Shown: one piece after another, positions 35,731 through 44,112 of the stretch
How positions within the stretch are numbered: position 1 is the stretch's first letter
How the letters are laid out: every line of letters starts with the position of its first letter
Assembly (NCBI RefSeq): GCF_000585995.1
Contig: NZ_CP007410.1
Coordinates: forward strand, 4,305,430 to 4,369,429
Source of the DNA: Pseudomonas brassicacearum
GTDB taxonomy: Bacteria; Pseudomonadota; Gammaproteobacteria; Pseudomonadales; Pseudomonadaceae
Length of the DNA: 64,000 nucleotides
Direction: 5' to 3'
Made by a program: the position numbers and the translations under genes
Notes under the pieces: model-generated
What the model saw: only the letters and a program-made list of their open reading frames with translations
Told to the model about the DNA's origin: nothing
Database searches by the model: none

Positions 35731-36021
35731 ATGTCCAAACTGGCAATCAACACAATCGAGCTACAAGTAAAATTGGATAACAACCTGCACATGGAGATCT
35801 TATCGCGACTAAAAAACATAAAAAGACTTTCGCCACAATGCGTTGAGTACGATCTCACGCAAAGTACAAACCTCAACAGCTGGATTATAAAATTCACTTG
35901 GATTGATGCAGCCTCAATGCATAATCACTTTTCCTCTGAATCATTGCAGACCCTTCTAACGTTATTAGCTTCCAGATGTACGAAACTTTACTTTGAAAAA
36001 ACCTTGAACACTGAAGGGTAA
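35731..36021 (+). CDS. Small ABM-like protein (putative antibiotic-biosynthesis-monooxygenase fold)
   Basis: 96 residues from ATG 35731 (ATG 35707 is an alternative; both have weak ribosome sites). The order of elements fits the dimeric alpha-beta barrel (ABM) family: a strand (IELQVKLDNNLHMEILSRL), CVEYDLTQS, WIIKFTWIDAASMHNHF and LQTLLTLLASRC. Such proteins include quinol monooxygenases and many of unknown role. AT-rich composition. No clear operon partner; the preceding GlxA regulator is 312 bp away. Confidence 0.5.
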   Translation: MSKLAINTIELQVKLDNNLHMEILSRLKNIKRLSPQCVEYDLTQSTNLNSWIIKFTWIDAASMHNHFSSESLQTLLTLLASRCTKLYFEKTLNTEG

Positions 36022-36442
36022 GACTACTCCGCGGCTCTGAGAAGGCGCTGCCACAAACCAAAATCCAAAAATCCTCCGAGCTCCGCATGTACCCACAGTT
36101 CGTACGCGGCCCCGATTTGATATGCACTCGCGCATGAGTCCAAGACGATCCTTAAACAGTCGCAGGAAGCAGTTGCCCGCACCTCCTGGCAAAGTCATGA
36201 CGGCGACTCGTGTCTGGAGATTGTGTGCTGTCTGATCTGCGTTTAATGTCATGCCGCGAACGCGTGATCACCAGAAATTGTGGAACGCCTTCACATAAAT
36301 TCTGCGCGCAGCGTTGTGGGCGCCCCCCCTTCGGCAGATTTGGACTTACCGGGTCAAAGCACTCGAAAGTCGGCATAATCGACTTCGACAAAAATCTTCG
36401 TGCCGCAAAATCCGGAACAATTTAAAGGGATCAATACCAATC
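36022..36442. other. Gene-free stretch before the sulfhydrylase gene
   Basis: About 420 bp with short frames on both strands but none with a ribosome site, a recognisable domain or a normal start. It must hold the promoter of the sulfhydrylase gene. I see no riboswitch fold I can support. It could be a decayed gene, but I cannot name one. Confidence 0.4.
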
Positions 36443-37720
36443 ATGAAAGACGCCACCATCGCGCTGCACCATGGCTTCAAGTCGGACCCGACCACCAAGG
36501 CTGTCGCAGTGCCTATTTATCAGAATGTTGCTTTCGAATTCGATAACGCCCAACACGGTGCTGACCTATTCAACCTGGACGTGCCGGGCAACATTTACAC
36601 CAGAATCATGAACCCCACCAATGATGTGCTGGAACAAAGGATGGCCGCCCTCGAAGGCGGCGTGGCAGGGCTGGCCGTATCGGCCGGCAGCGCGGCAATC
36701 CATTATGCGATCCAAACGTTAACCCGCGCAGGTGACAATATCGTCACCACTCCACAGCTCTATGGCGGCACCTACACTCTCTTCGCACACCTGTTGCCAA
36801 GCTTTGGCGTGGATGTGCGTTTTGCCCGAGATGACTCTGCCGAGGCTATCGCCGAACTGATCGACGACGACACCAAGCTGGTGTACTGCGAAAGCATCGG
36901 CAACCCGGCGGGTAACATCATTGATCTCGAAGCCCTGGCTGAAGCTGCTCACACCCGCGGCGTACCGCTGATGGTCGACAACACGGTGGCTACGCCTATC
37001 CTCTGCAAGCCGATTCAGTTTGGGGCCGATATCGTTGTGCATTCCGTGACCAAGTACGTCGGCGGACACGGCAATTCCCTGGGCGGTGTGATCATCGACA
37101 GCGGCAATTTCCCTTGGACCCAATACCCGCAAAAATTCCCCAGCCTCAACCAGCCCGAGCCGGCGTACCATGACGTGATTTATACCGAGAAGTTCGGGCC
37201 CGCCGCCTTCATCGCGCGCGCACGCACAGTGCCATTGCGCAACACCGGCGCGGCACTGGCACCCATGAACGCGTTCCTGCTGCTGCAAGGCCTGGAAACG
37301 CTCGCGCTGCGCATGGAGCGTCACACCGACAACGCCCTGAAAGTTGCGCAATTCCTGCAGAGCCATGCTGAAGTGGAATGGGTCAGCTACGCCGGTCTCC
37401 CGGACCATCCTCATCACGCACTAGCACAAAAATACATGCAGGGTAAACCGTCGGCGATCCTATCGTTTGGTTTGAAGGGCGGCTATGACGCAGGCGTGCG
37501 CTTCTATGATGCTCTGCAAATCTTCAAGCGACTGGTCAACATCGGTGACGCCAAGTCGCTTGCCTGCCATCCGGCTTCCACTACCCATCGGCAAATGAAC
37601 CAGCAGGAACAAGCAAAGGCTGGCGTGAAGCCCGAAATGATTCGTCTGTCGGTAGGCATCGAGGCGATTGAAGACCTTATCGACGATCTGAGCCAGGCGC
37701 TGGGCTCGTCTCAAATGTGA
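36443..37720 (+). CDS. metY: O-acetylhomoserine sulfhydrylase / aminocarboxypropyltransferase (MetY-like)
   Basis: 425 residues from ATG 36443 (AAAGGGA upstream; the frame is open further 5'). Cys/Met-metabolism PLP family of the long MetY type: PLP lysine K204 in HSVTKYVGGHGNSLGG, PLP phosphate region YTRIMNPTND, and insertion WTQYPQKFPSLNQPEPAYHD typical of O-acetylhomoserine sulfhydrylase. It makes homocysteine (or methionine with methanethiol) from O-acetylhomoserine and sulfide. Second sulfur-amino-acid PLP enzyme in the window, after the MetC-like one. It ends just before the ICE junction. Confidence 0.9.
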   Translation: MKDATIALHHGFKSDPTTKAVAVPIYQNVAFEFDNAQHGADLFNLDVPGNIYTRIMNPTNDVLEQRMAALEGGVAGLAVSAGSAAIHYAIQTLTRAGDNIVTTPQLYGGTYTLFAHLLPSFGVDVRFARDDSAEAIAELIDDDTKLVYCESIGNPAGNIIDLEALAEAAHTRGVPLMVDNTVATPILCKPIQFGADIVVHSVTKYVGGHGNSLGGVIIDSGNFPWTQYPQKFPSLNQPEPAYHDVIYTEKFGPAAFIARARTVPLRNTGAALAPMNAFLLLQGLETLALRMERHTDNALKVAQFLQSHAEVEWVSYAGLPDHPHHALAQKYMQGKPSAILSFGLKGGYDAGVRFYDALQIFKRLVNIGDAKSLACHPASTTHRQMNQQEQAKAGVKPEMIRLSVGIEAIEDLIDDLSQALGSSQM

Positions 37721-38408
37721 GGCGAGAAGGTCGGCTAGGGCGTTATATCCTATCCGCATTGCTCATTCAGTAGGCGGCCATAGGTTCTGCGAAGCCGCAG
37801 ATGTACTGTGTGGTGATGCCCTTTGCTTGACTACAATCGCCGTATATTCACTGTTCTTAATTTTTCGCGAACGTCGCCAAGTCCCGGAGAAAACAGTTCG
37901 GGCACCTGGCGCCGTCGCCCTCCTCTGATACCATCGACCCAATCCTAATAATGGCGAGCCCGAAGTCCAATATGGCGTAAAAAATCAATAATTTGACATT
38001 TTTGCGAGAAGCGAACGTAGCACCATGATAAAAATAGAATTTATTTTATAAATTGCATCTTATTGATAAAATATCAGATAAATCTGGCCCATAAGAACAT
38101 TATACAAAAAAACAACCTCGCAGTTTAAAACTTGCAACCCCGTCAACGCCGCGGACCTCAACCCCCTGTTTTTTTCTGCCAAGATCAAGAGAACTCACAC
38201 GACGAACAACAACTTCCACAAACACACCAATAAATCACCTCTTCTATAATCATACAAAATATAAATACACCATTACGAAACGATCATCATATATCTCAAC
38301 CGTGGCGCCCCCCCCCTCTCTTTAAGACTCGGGATTCGCAGCACACCAAAATAGCCATACGTTCACTTGCAAGCTAAGGAGCAAAACATCTCAATGGAGT
38401 GATTCGTT
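37721..38408. other. AT-rich gene-free junction between chromosome and ICE
   Basis: No gene over 690 bp. From about 37970 to 38320 the sequence is strongly AT-rich (many A/T runs such as TTTATTTTATAAATTG), unlike both flanks. This is where the left limit of the ICE should be. I looked for a tRNA 3' end (the usual attachment site of PFGI-1-type ICEs, tRNA-Lys) and saw none, so att is not placed. AT-rich DNA of this kind is often bound by MvaT/H-NS-type proteins. Confidence 0.6.
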
Positions 38409-39158
38409 ATGTACGCAAACCAAAGCTGTAACCTTTATGCAAAACTCTTTTACAGACCCGTTGATGCAGCCTTGCGCTGGTGCAACTTGACCACCTATGA
38501 AAGAGAAATACTCGAAGTGGCTCAGCACTGTCCAAGCAGACTCAAAACTAATTTCCCGCAGTGGCCCTGCCTGCATGTAAACACGGAAAAAATTCTCGAT
38601 GCCATTCAACATGGGGAGCTCGCTTATGGATGTTTCGGCGTACCGGTGGCCATTGGCACTCCCGTTAATTACGACCACATAACCGTCCGTCACACTGATC
38701 TAAAATGTTGGATGTCGCGATATTACCCTGACCAACGACCAGAGTTTCTCTTTGGGGAGCCCCTCCATCAAAAAAATGGCATTAGCATTGAAACATACTT
38801 AGAATTGCAAGCGGATCGAGAAGCATTGCAAGTAAAACTAAAGGCTTTGGAGGCAGCTCATGAGCAATTACTTAGCGACCTAGAAGCCATTGGACTAGAA
38901 AGAAAGAACATACATCACTTGCTCAAGACTAATCATAAAGTCAGCGATCGTAGCGAAGCCGTTTATCTAAATATTATCGGGTCGATGGTCAACCTGTTTC
39001 TCGATAAGTCCCCGTCTGGAAAACCATTGTCAGTTTTCCAATCCCAAGCGGCCATCGTTGACGCGCTAACCGCTCACTATAAAAACGTACCGGGCATAAC
39101 CAAGCGTACGTTGGACGAAAAATTTGCTGCTGGTAAGCGCAGCCTCATAAATCAATGA
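38409..39158 (+). CDS. Hypothetical protein with coiled coil, Pseudomonas-type
   Basis: 249 residues, start ATG 38409 with GGAGTG 8 nt upstream. N-terminal globular part (LYAKLFYRPVDAALRWCNL, LKTNFPQWPCLHVN), a coiled coil about 138-180 rich in Leu, Glu and Lys (LQVKLKALEAAHEQLLSDL), and a conserved-looking tail with SEAVYLNIIGSMVNLFLDKS and GITKRTLDEKFAAGKRSL. I have seen this tail in many unannotated Pseudomonas proteins, sometimes misnamed as a tyrosine kinase; no kinase motif is present. It is first in the putative ICE, before the AlpA/ParA genes, so it may be chromosomal flank or ICE. Confidence 0.75.
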   Translation: MYANQSCNLYAKLFYRPVDAALRWCNLTTYEREILEVAQHCPSRLKTNFPQWPCLHVNTEKILDAIQHGELAYGCFGVPVAIGTPVNYDHITVRHTDLKCWMSRYYPDQRPEFLFGEPLHQKNGISIETYLELQADREALQVKLKALEAAHEQLLSDLEAIGLERKNIHHLLKTNHKVSDRSEAVYLNIIGSMVNLFLDKSPSGKPLSVFQSQAAIVDALTAHYKNVPGITKRTLDEKFAAGKRSLINQ

Positions 39159-39164
39159 GACGGA

Positions 39165-39204
39165 TTGCGCTGCAATCACTCCCGTTGCGGCGCAATGACT
39201 CCCG
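39165..39204. repeat. Tandem 20-bp direct repeat before the AlpA/ParA genes
   Basis: TTGCGCTGCAATCACTCCCG (39165-39184) is followed directly by a second copy with three changes (39185-39204); 17 of 20 bases agree. It lies 66 bp before the AlpA-like start, at the place of the operon promoter. Repeat spacing of two helical turns suits cooperative binding by a regulator, or a small centromere-like site. Confidence 0.6.
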
Positions 39205-39269
39205 TCCTTTTTTGCTATTCAATTCTGGTCACTTCTCACTACGCGCACGCAGCGCCACGGAGTGTCGAC

Positions 39270-39500
39270 ATGTTATCCCAAACCGCCCCGAACGCTTCTG
39301 ATAATCAACCATCGCTAGAGCGTCATATCATGCGGCGTGACGAGGTGGAGCGAAAAACCGGCTTCAAGCGCGCGCACATCTACAACTTGATGAAGGAAGG
39401 TAAATTCCCTCAAGCCAAACGCATTGGGCTGCGCGCAGTTGGCTGGGACTCGCTGGAGATCGAGCAATGGATCAATGAGCGTTTGGCGCAGCAGGCCTGA
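39270..39500 (+). CDS. AlpA-type DNA-binding regulator
   Basis: 76 residues from ATG 39270 (GGAGTG upstream). AlpA/MerR-like winged helix: MRRDEVERKTGFKRAHIYNL, then MKEGKFPQAKRIGLRAVGW and IEQWINERLAQQA. Small AlpA regulators control excision or replication genes of phages and ICEs. Its stop is 4 bp before the parA start, so it forms an operon with the partition genes and may control the whole module through the tandem repeat upstream. Confidence 0.85.
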   Translation: MLSQTAPNASDNQPSLERHIMRRDEVERKTGFKRAHIYNLMKEGKFPQAKRIGLRAVGWDSLEIEQWINERLAQQA

Positions 39501-39504
39501 TGCC

Positions 39505-40347
39505 ATGCGCGTGGTATCAGTGGTGTCCACCAAAGGTGGCGTAGGCAAAACCACAGTAGCCGCCAATCTCGGCGGTCTGCTGGCGGATGCGGGTCTACGC
39601 GTGCTACTGCTCGATCTGGATAGCCAACCCACCCTCTCCAGCTATTACGCCTTGAGCCAAAAAGCTGTTGCTGGCGCCTACGAACTCATTGCTTTCAACT
39701 TAACAACGCCTGCACAGATAGTTTCCAAAACCGAGATTGCGGGGCTCGACCTGATCATATCCAACGACGCTCAAGGCCAGTTGAGTACCTTACTGCTGCA
39801 CGCCCCCGACGGGCGATTACGGCTGCGCAATTTGCTCGACGATTTCCGTCCCCGTTATGACCTGCTTGTGATCGACACCCAAGGCGCACGTAGCGTGCTA
39901 CTGGAGATGGCCATCCTCGCTTCCGACATCGCGCTCTCTCCCGTTACGCCGGAAATGTTGGCTGCCCGAGAGTTACGTCGCGGCACGTTGAAGCTGTTCC
40001 GTGAGCTCGAACCATTCCGTCACCTGGGCATTACACCGCCGCCGTTGCGACTGCTGCTGAACCAGGTGAACGCCATTCGGATGGACACTCGGATGATTAT
40101 TCGTGGCCTGCGCGAGACCTTTGCTGGCGTTACCAATGTTTCGGTTCTAGACACCGCAGTTCCGGACCGTGTGGCGTACCTCAATGCTGCCTCCCTCGGC
40201 CTACCCGTCCACCGAGTTGAAACGCGCCGGTCACGTACACAACGCTCGCCATCTGCGCTGGAAACCATGCAAGCACTGGCCATCGAACTGTTTCCAGAAT
40301 GGCGCGAAGCGATTTCTAGAGTGAGCAGATACGCAGAGGTTCGATAA
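39505..40347 (+). CDS. parA: ParA/Soj-family partition ATPase
   Basis: 280 residues from ATG 39505. Deviant Walker A K10-G-G-V-G-K15-T-T, Walker A' VIDTQGARS and Walker B region LLDLDSQPT. ParA-type ATPases segregate DNA with ParB; in pKLC102-type ICEs the soj gene is needed for stability of the excised circle. It follows the AlpA gene by 4 bp and precedes a small gene and parB. No DnaB-like helicase gene stands between them, unlike some relatives. Confidence 0.93.
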   Translation: MRVVSVVSTKGGVGKTTVAANLGGLLADAGLRVLLLDLDSQPTLSSYYALSQKAVAGAYELIAFNLTTPAQIVSKTEIAGLDLIISNDAQGQLSTLLLHAPDGRLRLRNLLDDFRPRYDLLVIDTQGARSVLLEMAILASDIALSPVTPEMLAARELRRGTLKLFRELEPFRHLGITPPPLRLLLNQVNAIRMDTRMIIRGLRETFAGVTNVSVLDTAVPDRVAYLNAASLGLPVHRVETRRSRTQRSPSALETMQALAIELFPEWREAISRVSRYAEVR

Positions 40348-40431
40348 GGCGAATTCCGAAGACGGTATTTCTCGCCGAATCATTTTGTTTGTTTAACCTT
40401 GGGCCAACAGCGCTTGGCCAGGAGTCTTTTG

Positions 40432-40641
40432 ATGTTGGCTCAGTTTCCCATCATCGTTCAGCCAGCCATTCGACAAGATCACCCACCAAGCGAGGAATAC
40501 TGCACCGTGGTCTTTCGCCTGCAGGGTGGGCGCTCGGCCATGGGTGGGTTTCTCGCGGAACTGTCTCGGTATTTCGAAGGTTCGGGTACAGCCGAGATCG
40601 TTAAGTTCAAGGTCGGTGACCATTTGCGCAACCGGCGCTAA
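40432..40641 (+). CDS. Small hypothetical ICE protein between parA and parB
   Basis: 69 residues from ATG 40432 with a strong AGGAG 8 nt upstream. The content looks protein-like (SEEYCTVVFRLQGGRSAMGG, FLAELSRYFEGSGTAEIVKF). I do not recognise a domain. It is followed by parB after 14 bp and is probably co-translated with it; genes of this size and place occur in other PFGI-1-type ICEs. Confidence 0.65.
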   Translation: MLAQFPIIVQPAIRQDHPPSEEYCTVVFRLQGGRSAMGGFLAELSRYFEGSGTAEIVKFKVGDHLRNRR

Positions 40642-40655
40642 CTGAGGCTGTTCAA

Positions 40656-42239
40656 ATGAAAAAGCTCAGTCCGAAGGAGATCACCGACAAACTGCACCAG
40701 GACCATTTTCCTCGGGGTCCAGAACTGGAGCGACTGTCCGATCCAGTCATCGACACCCCGATGCTAGTCACGCTGGAGCAGTTGCGGCCCTACGAACACA
40801 ACCCACGCTTCATCCGCAACCCGCTGTATGACGACATAAAAGCCTCGATTCGTGAACGCGGGCTGGATCAATCACCGCCGATTACCCGCCGCCCGGGAGA
40901 AACCTATTTCACCATCCGCAACGGCGGTAATACGCGCTTGGCAATTCTCGGCGAGTTGTGGCAGGAAACCCGCGATGAACGCTTCTTCCGTATTCATTGC
41001 CTGTTCCGACCCTGGAGCAGTGAAATCACTGCCCTACTCGGCCATCTGGCTGAAAGCGATCTGCACGGCCAACTCACCTTCATTGAGCGTGCTCTGGCAG
41101 TAGCCAAACTCAAAACCATGTTCGAACCAGATGGAGCGGCACTCTCGCAACGAGAGCTGGCACGACGTCTTGCCGCTGGGGGCTACCCCATTTCACAGTC
41201 GCACATCAGCCGGATGCTGGACACCCTTGAACATTTATTGCCCGCCATTCCACAAACCCTGTATGCCGGGTTGGGGAAACCAAAAATTGAACGCCTAATT
41301 GGTCTGCGTAGCCAGGCTGAAAGAACCTGGAATCGTTATCCAACCGACGCCATCGCTTTTCCCGAGTTTTGGCTCGACACCTTAGGACAATTTGATGCCG
41401 ACCCAGAGTCCTTCGACATTGAGCAAATCCAGGATGAGCTGCTCGGACGCATGAGTCGCTTACTCGGACAGTCCTACCGCATGTTGGCTCTGGAGCTGGG
41501 CGATACCCAACGGGTTATCGGGACGCCCGGCGTTGTCGTCACGCCCCCGGAGAACAACCCTCTGCCAAGTGTCGGTGAGCCCGCAGCCGAGCCTCCCCCC
41601 TCCGAGCCGCATTCCAAATCAGCTGAAACCAGGACGCAGACCGAAACAGAGCGAGAGCAGCAGCTCACGCTGCCCGAACCGAATGTGGTATCAGCCGTTA
41701 GCCCTCCGTCACGTGTCCAGCAGATCCGCGAACAGATTGGTCGCGCCACTGCCTCCGAACCAGCACAGACCGTCGCAACCTGCCCGATCGAAGACATCTG
41801 GATCATCGCACCAACACTGGATACCCCCGAACAACTGCGTTTAGCCATTGCCGGCCTGACTAGGGAAATGGCGGCCTATGCCGGACATCCCGAGAGCATC
41901 ATCGACCAAAAGCACGGCCTGGGTTTCGCCCTCAGCATCGAGCAGCTTGATCTTGCAGCCCCTCGTGCGGCCGGCGTCCACCTGTTGCTCCTGGCCCTGC
42001 TGCGTGCCCAAGACGAAGTGAACTGGGCGGATCGCAAGCAATTGCCCTCAGCCCTGTTCGGGCAACTGCTATTGGGAGTTTATCAACTCCCGCTGGCAGA
42101 TCGTCCAGCCGTGGACGTAGGACTGGAGCGACTGCCCGACTATCTGTTAATCAAACTGTATCGCCTCATTCGCTTAGCCCGGCGCCTGATCGACTTAACG
42201 CTTACCCATGAAGACGATTCAAGAAGGGAGCTGCCATGA
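40656..42239 (+). CDS. PFGI-1-class ParB-family protein
   Basis: 527 residues, start ATG 40656 with GAGG upstream. The N-terminal ParB/Srx-like domain (about 30-130: VTLEQLRPYEHNPRFIRNP, SIRERGLDQSPPITRRPGE, RNGGNTRLAILGEL) is followed by a KorB-like helix-turn-helix (about 150-195; LSQRELARRLAAGGYPISQS). Then come a Pro/Glu-rich linker (about 290-350) and an ICE-specific C-terminal domain. It works with ParA and a parS-like site not identified here. The last codon overlaps the DUF2857 start (ATGA). Confidence 0.92.
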   Translation: MKKLSPKEITDKLHQDHFPRGPELERLSDPVIDTPMLVTLEQLRPYEHNPRFIRNPLYDDIKASIRERGLDQSPPITRRPGETYFTIRNGGNTRLAILGELWQETRDERFFRIHCLFRPWSSEITALLGHLAESDLHGQLTFIERALAVAKLKTMFEPDGAALSQRELARRLAAGGYPISQSHISRMLDTLEHLLPAIPQTLYAGLGKPKIERLIGLRSQAERTWNRYPTDAIAFPEFWLDTLGQFDADPESFDIEQIQDELLGRMSRLLGQSYRMLALELGDTQRVIGTPGVVVTPPENNPLPSVGEPAAEPPPSEPHSKSAETRTQTETEREQQLTLPEPNVVSAVSPPSRVQQIREQIGRATASEPAQTVATCPIEDIWIIAPTLDTPEQLRLAIAGLTREMAAYAGHPESIIDQKHGLGFALSIEQLDLAAPRAAGVHLLLLALLRAQDEVNWADRKQLPSALFGQLLLGVYQLPLADRPAVDVGLERLPDYLLIKLYRLIRLARRLIDLTLTHEDDSRRELP

Positions 42240-42784
42240 ACCTGTCCTTCAATGTGCTCAACCAGGCCATGCTGACCCAGGTCCTTCACGAGTTGCGCCT
42301 GGGTAATCTGCAACGCTGCAAAGCACTCGGACTGGGTGAAGAGGACATCTACCTGTTGCAATCATTACCGCCGACCACGCTGTCACGGCTGGCCCATGCC
42401 GCCGTCCCCTGGGTTGAGGTCAAGATTGATTCGCCGGTGCTGCATCGGTTGATCGACCAGGCCGAACGCGACGAACAAAACGAGCGCCTGATCAACCGAG
42501 CGCTCAAGCTCGGTGCCAGCAGTACCATCATGTATCAGTACTTCGGTTTGGCGCATTCGGAAACCGCCCTGCGCCGACGTCTGCTCAAGATAGAAACCCG
42601 TATGGGCCGCCCCCAGAACTTGAGCGAAGCGCAGGAACATGCGCTCTGGCAGCGTTGGTGCCAACTACGCGCTGAGGACGGTGTTGAGGATCAGCTCGAC
42701 GCCATGATGATGTTGGCAGAAGAGCAACAGATCAGCTTGACCATCGTTTGGCAGCAGATCGACCATTACAGCAACGAAAAATGA
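42236..42784 (+). CDS. DUF2857-domain ICE protein
   Basis: 182 residues, start overlapping parB (ATGA) and stop overlapping the next gene (ATGA). The sequence LRLGNLQRCKALGLGEEDIY, then SLPPTTLSRLAHAAVPWVEV and FGLAHSETALRRRLLKIETR are DUF2857 features; this family is confined to ICEs and islands and resembles FlhC/TraM-like regulators in outline. Function unknown; the position argues for replication or partition control. Confidence 0.85.
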   Translation: MNLSFNVLNQAMLTQVLHELRLGNLQRCKALGLGEEDIYLLQSLPPTTLSRLAHAAVPWVEVKIDSPVLHRLIDQAERDEQNERLINRALKLGASSTIMYQYFGLAHSETALRRRLLKIETRMGRPQNLSEAQEHALWQRWCQLRAEDGVEDQLDAMMMLAEEQQISLTIVWQQIDHYSNEK

Positions 42785-43968
42785 ACATTGCCGCTTCCAG
42801 TCGCTGGCAGCGTGTTCTGCAGCAATGCACCCAACAACTAAGTGAACGTTGGCCCGCACGCCCCACCACCGAACCACCTTCCAACCAGGCACTGCAGGCG
42901 GGCTTTTTGTTCAGTGGCCAATCTCACGAAGTCGTGCCGCGTCGCTTGCTGCAGGATAGTCGGCTAACGCCATTGGAACGGAATGCCTGGCAGGTGTTTC
43001 GACTCATGCTACACGGTCAGGGCGTCGTCACACCGCGCTATGAAGATCTGCAGCCTTATCTGTCGAGCGTGCCCTACGGTGCGTCAGCCTCCCGTGAGAC
43101 CATCGCTCGCGTCTTGACGATGCTCAGGTTGACGCGCTGGCTTAGCTTGGTGAGTCGTGGCCGCGATCAGTTCAGCGGACGCCTGCAAGGTTCTCTGTAC
43201 GTCCTGCACGATGAGCCGTTGACACCCGCCGAAGCCATGGAGCTGGATCAGGATTATCTGGAGCTGGTCGGACATGCCCTCACCCATGCAACCAAGGCTG
43301 TGCGAATTGTCGCTCAGCATGTTTTGGAAGAAATTCGTCAGGACACGAATATCGATCTAGGTCGACTCCCCTCCCGGCTCGACAGTTGGAGCGACCATTG
43401 GACACAGCAAGGATTGGATCAGACGACCGATGAAGCGTTACACGATTCCGAACGGGGTGGCGATCACCGCGTTCGGAATCATGCGGGACCACGTTCGGAT
43501 TCCGAACCGGGTCTGAACGCCCATGTTTCCGGCACCGTTCGGAATCCGAATGCCGCCTGTACTGTATTAAAAGAAAGTATATGTACTGTACCGCGCGCGA
43601 CCCCAGCAGTGGATAACCTGCACTGGCCTGATCCGTTGCACCTGAGTCCGAGCGAGCGGCAGGCCGTCACCGTGACGCTGAACAAGCTAAAACCAGCAAA
43701 TCGGCAGGCGGTGCTCAACGAAGCGGGCGCGCGATGTGCGGCAGGACGCGTCCGCAAACCCGCGGCGTATCTGATGGGCCTGATCCAGCGGGCGCTGAAA
43801 GGCGATTTCCACCCTTGGGCAGGTCAGGCTGAATCGTTACCCATTGCAGAACCGCCACCCGCTCCCCCGTGCCAGCTTAGGAAAAAGGGCGAGCCCGCCT
43901 CTGCCCTCGCCCAAGCGTGCCTGGATGAACTGCGCCAGCTGCGTAGCAAACGCCCTGGACGTCAGTAG
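42781..43968 (+). CDS. STY4528-like island replication protein
   Basis: 395 residues from ATG 42781 (ATGA overlap with DUF2857). The N-terminal winged-helix part (about 45-150; RRLLQDSRLTPLERNAWQVF, ASASRETIARVLTMLRLTRW) resembles STY4528-type pathogenicity-island replication proteins. A low-complexity linker (about 215-280; SERGGDHRVRNHAGPRSDSE) is followed by a C-terminal domain (about 285-350). The linker DNA holds six arms of a CGTTCGGAATC motif and an AT-rich tract, as in the lambda O gene where the origin is inside the initiator gene. The role as replication initiator is inferred from family naming and this layout. Confidence 0.82.
   Translation: MNIAASSRWQRVLQQCTQQLSERWPARPTTEPPSNQALQAGFLFSGQSHEVVPRRLLQDSRLTPLERNAWQVFRLMLHGQGVVTPRYEDLQPYLSSVPYGASASRETIARVLTMLRLTRWLSLVSRGRDQFSGRLQGSLYVLHDEPLTPAEAMELDQDYLELVGHALTHATKAVRIVAQHVLEEIRQDTNIDLGRLPSRLDSWSDHWTQQGLDQTTDEALHDSERGGDHRVRNHAGPRSDSEPGLNAHVSGTVRNPNAACTVLKESICTVPRATPAVDNLHWPDPLHLSPSERQAVTVTLNKLKPANRQAVLNEAGARCAAGRVRKPAAYLMGLIQRALKGDFHPWAGQAESLPIAEPPPAPPCQLRKKGEPASALAQACLDELRQLRSKRPGRQ
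43444..43590. repeat. Iteron-like repeat cluster plus AT-rich tract (candidate origin of replication)
   Basis: Motif GATTCCGAACG or its complement at 43444-43454, 43470-43480 and 43536-43546 (all perfect), with palindromic doubles at 43493-43507 (GTTCGGATTCCGAAC) and 43538-43550 (TTCGGAATCCGAA). First bases lie 26, 22 and 44 bp apart, near multiples of two helical turns. A 30-bp AT-rich tract follows (43561-43590), bounded by direct repeats TGTACTGTA at 43558-43566 and 43582-43590. All of it is within the STY4528-like gene. Confidence 0.55.
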
Positions 43969-44112
43969 ATTTGATGCCACTGGCATCACTAGCGAGCGTC
44001 TCGAAAATCAACCGTCTCGAACCAAATCGAACAAACAGCATTCAGCTTTTCGGATGTCCATTACCTTCGTCTGTCGCAACGTTCCCGTCCAAGCCTATGC
44101 GAGGACGACACC

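Noticed and set aside
36152..36391. Minus-strand frames upstream of the sulfhydrylase gene as a decayed gene
   Set aside because: Some stretches look protein-like, but I could not tie them to any family and they lack starts.
37721..38408. tRNA gene or attachment site at the ICE border
   Set aside because: I read both strands for a TPsiC loop (GGTTCAAATC type) with acceptor stem and CCA and found none.
38409..39158. Naming this coiled-coil protein a receptor tyrosine kinase
   Set aside because: No kinase or ATP-binding motif is present; that label on look-alike proteins is probably a database error.
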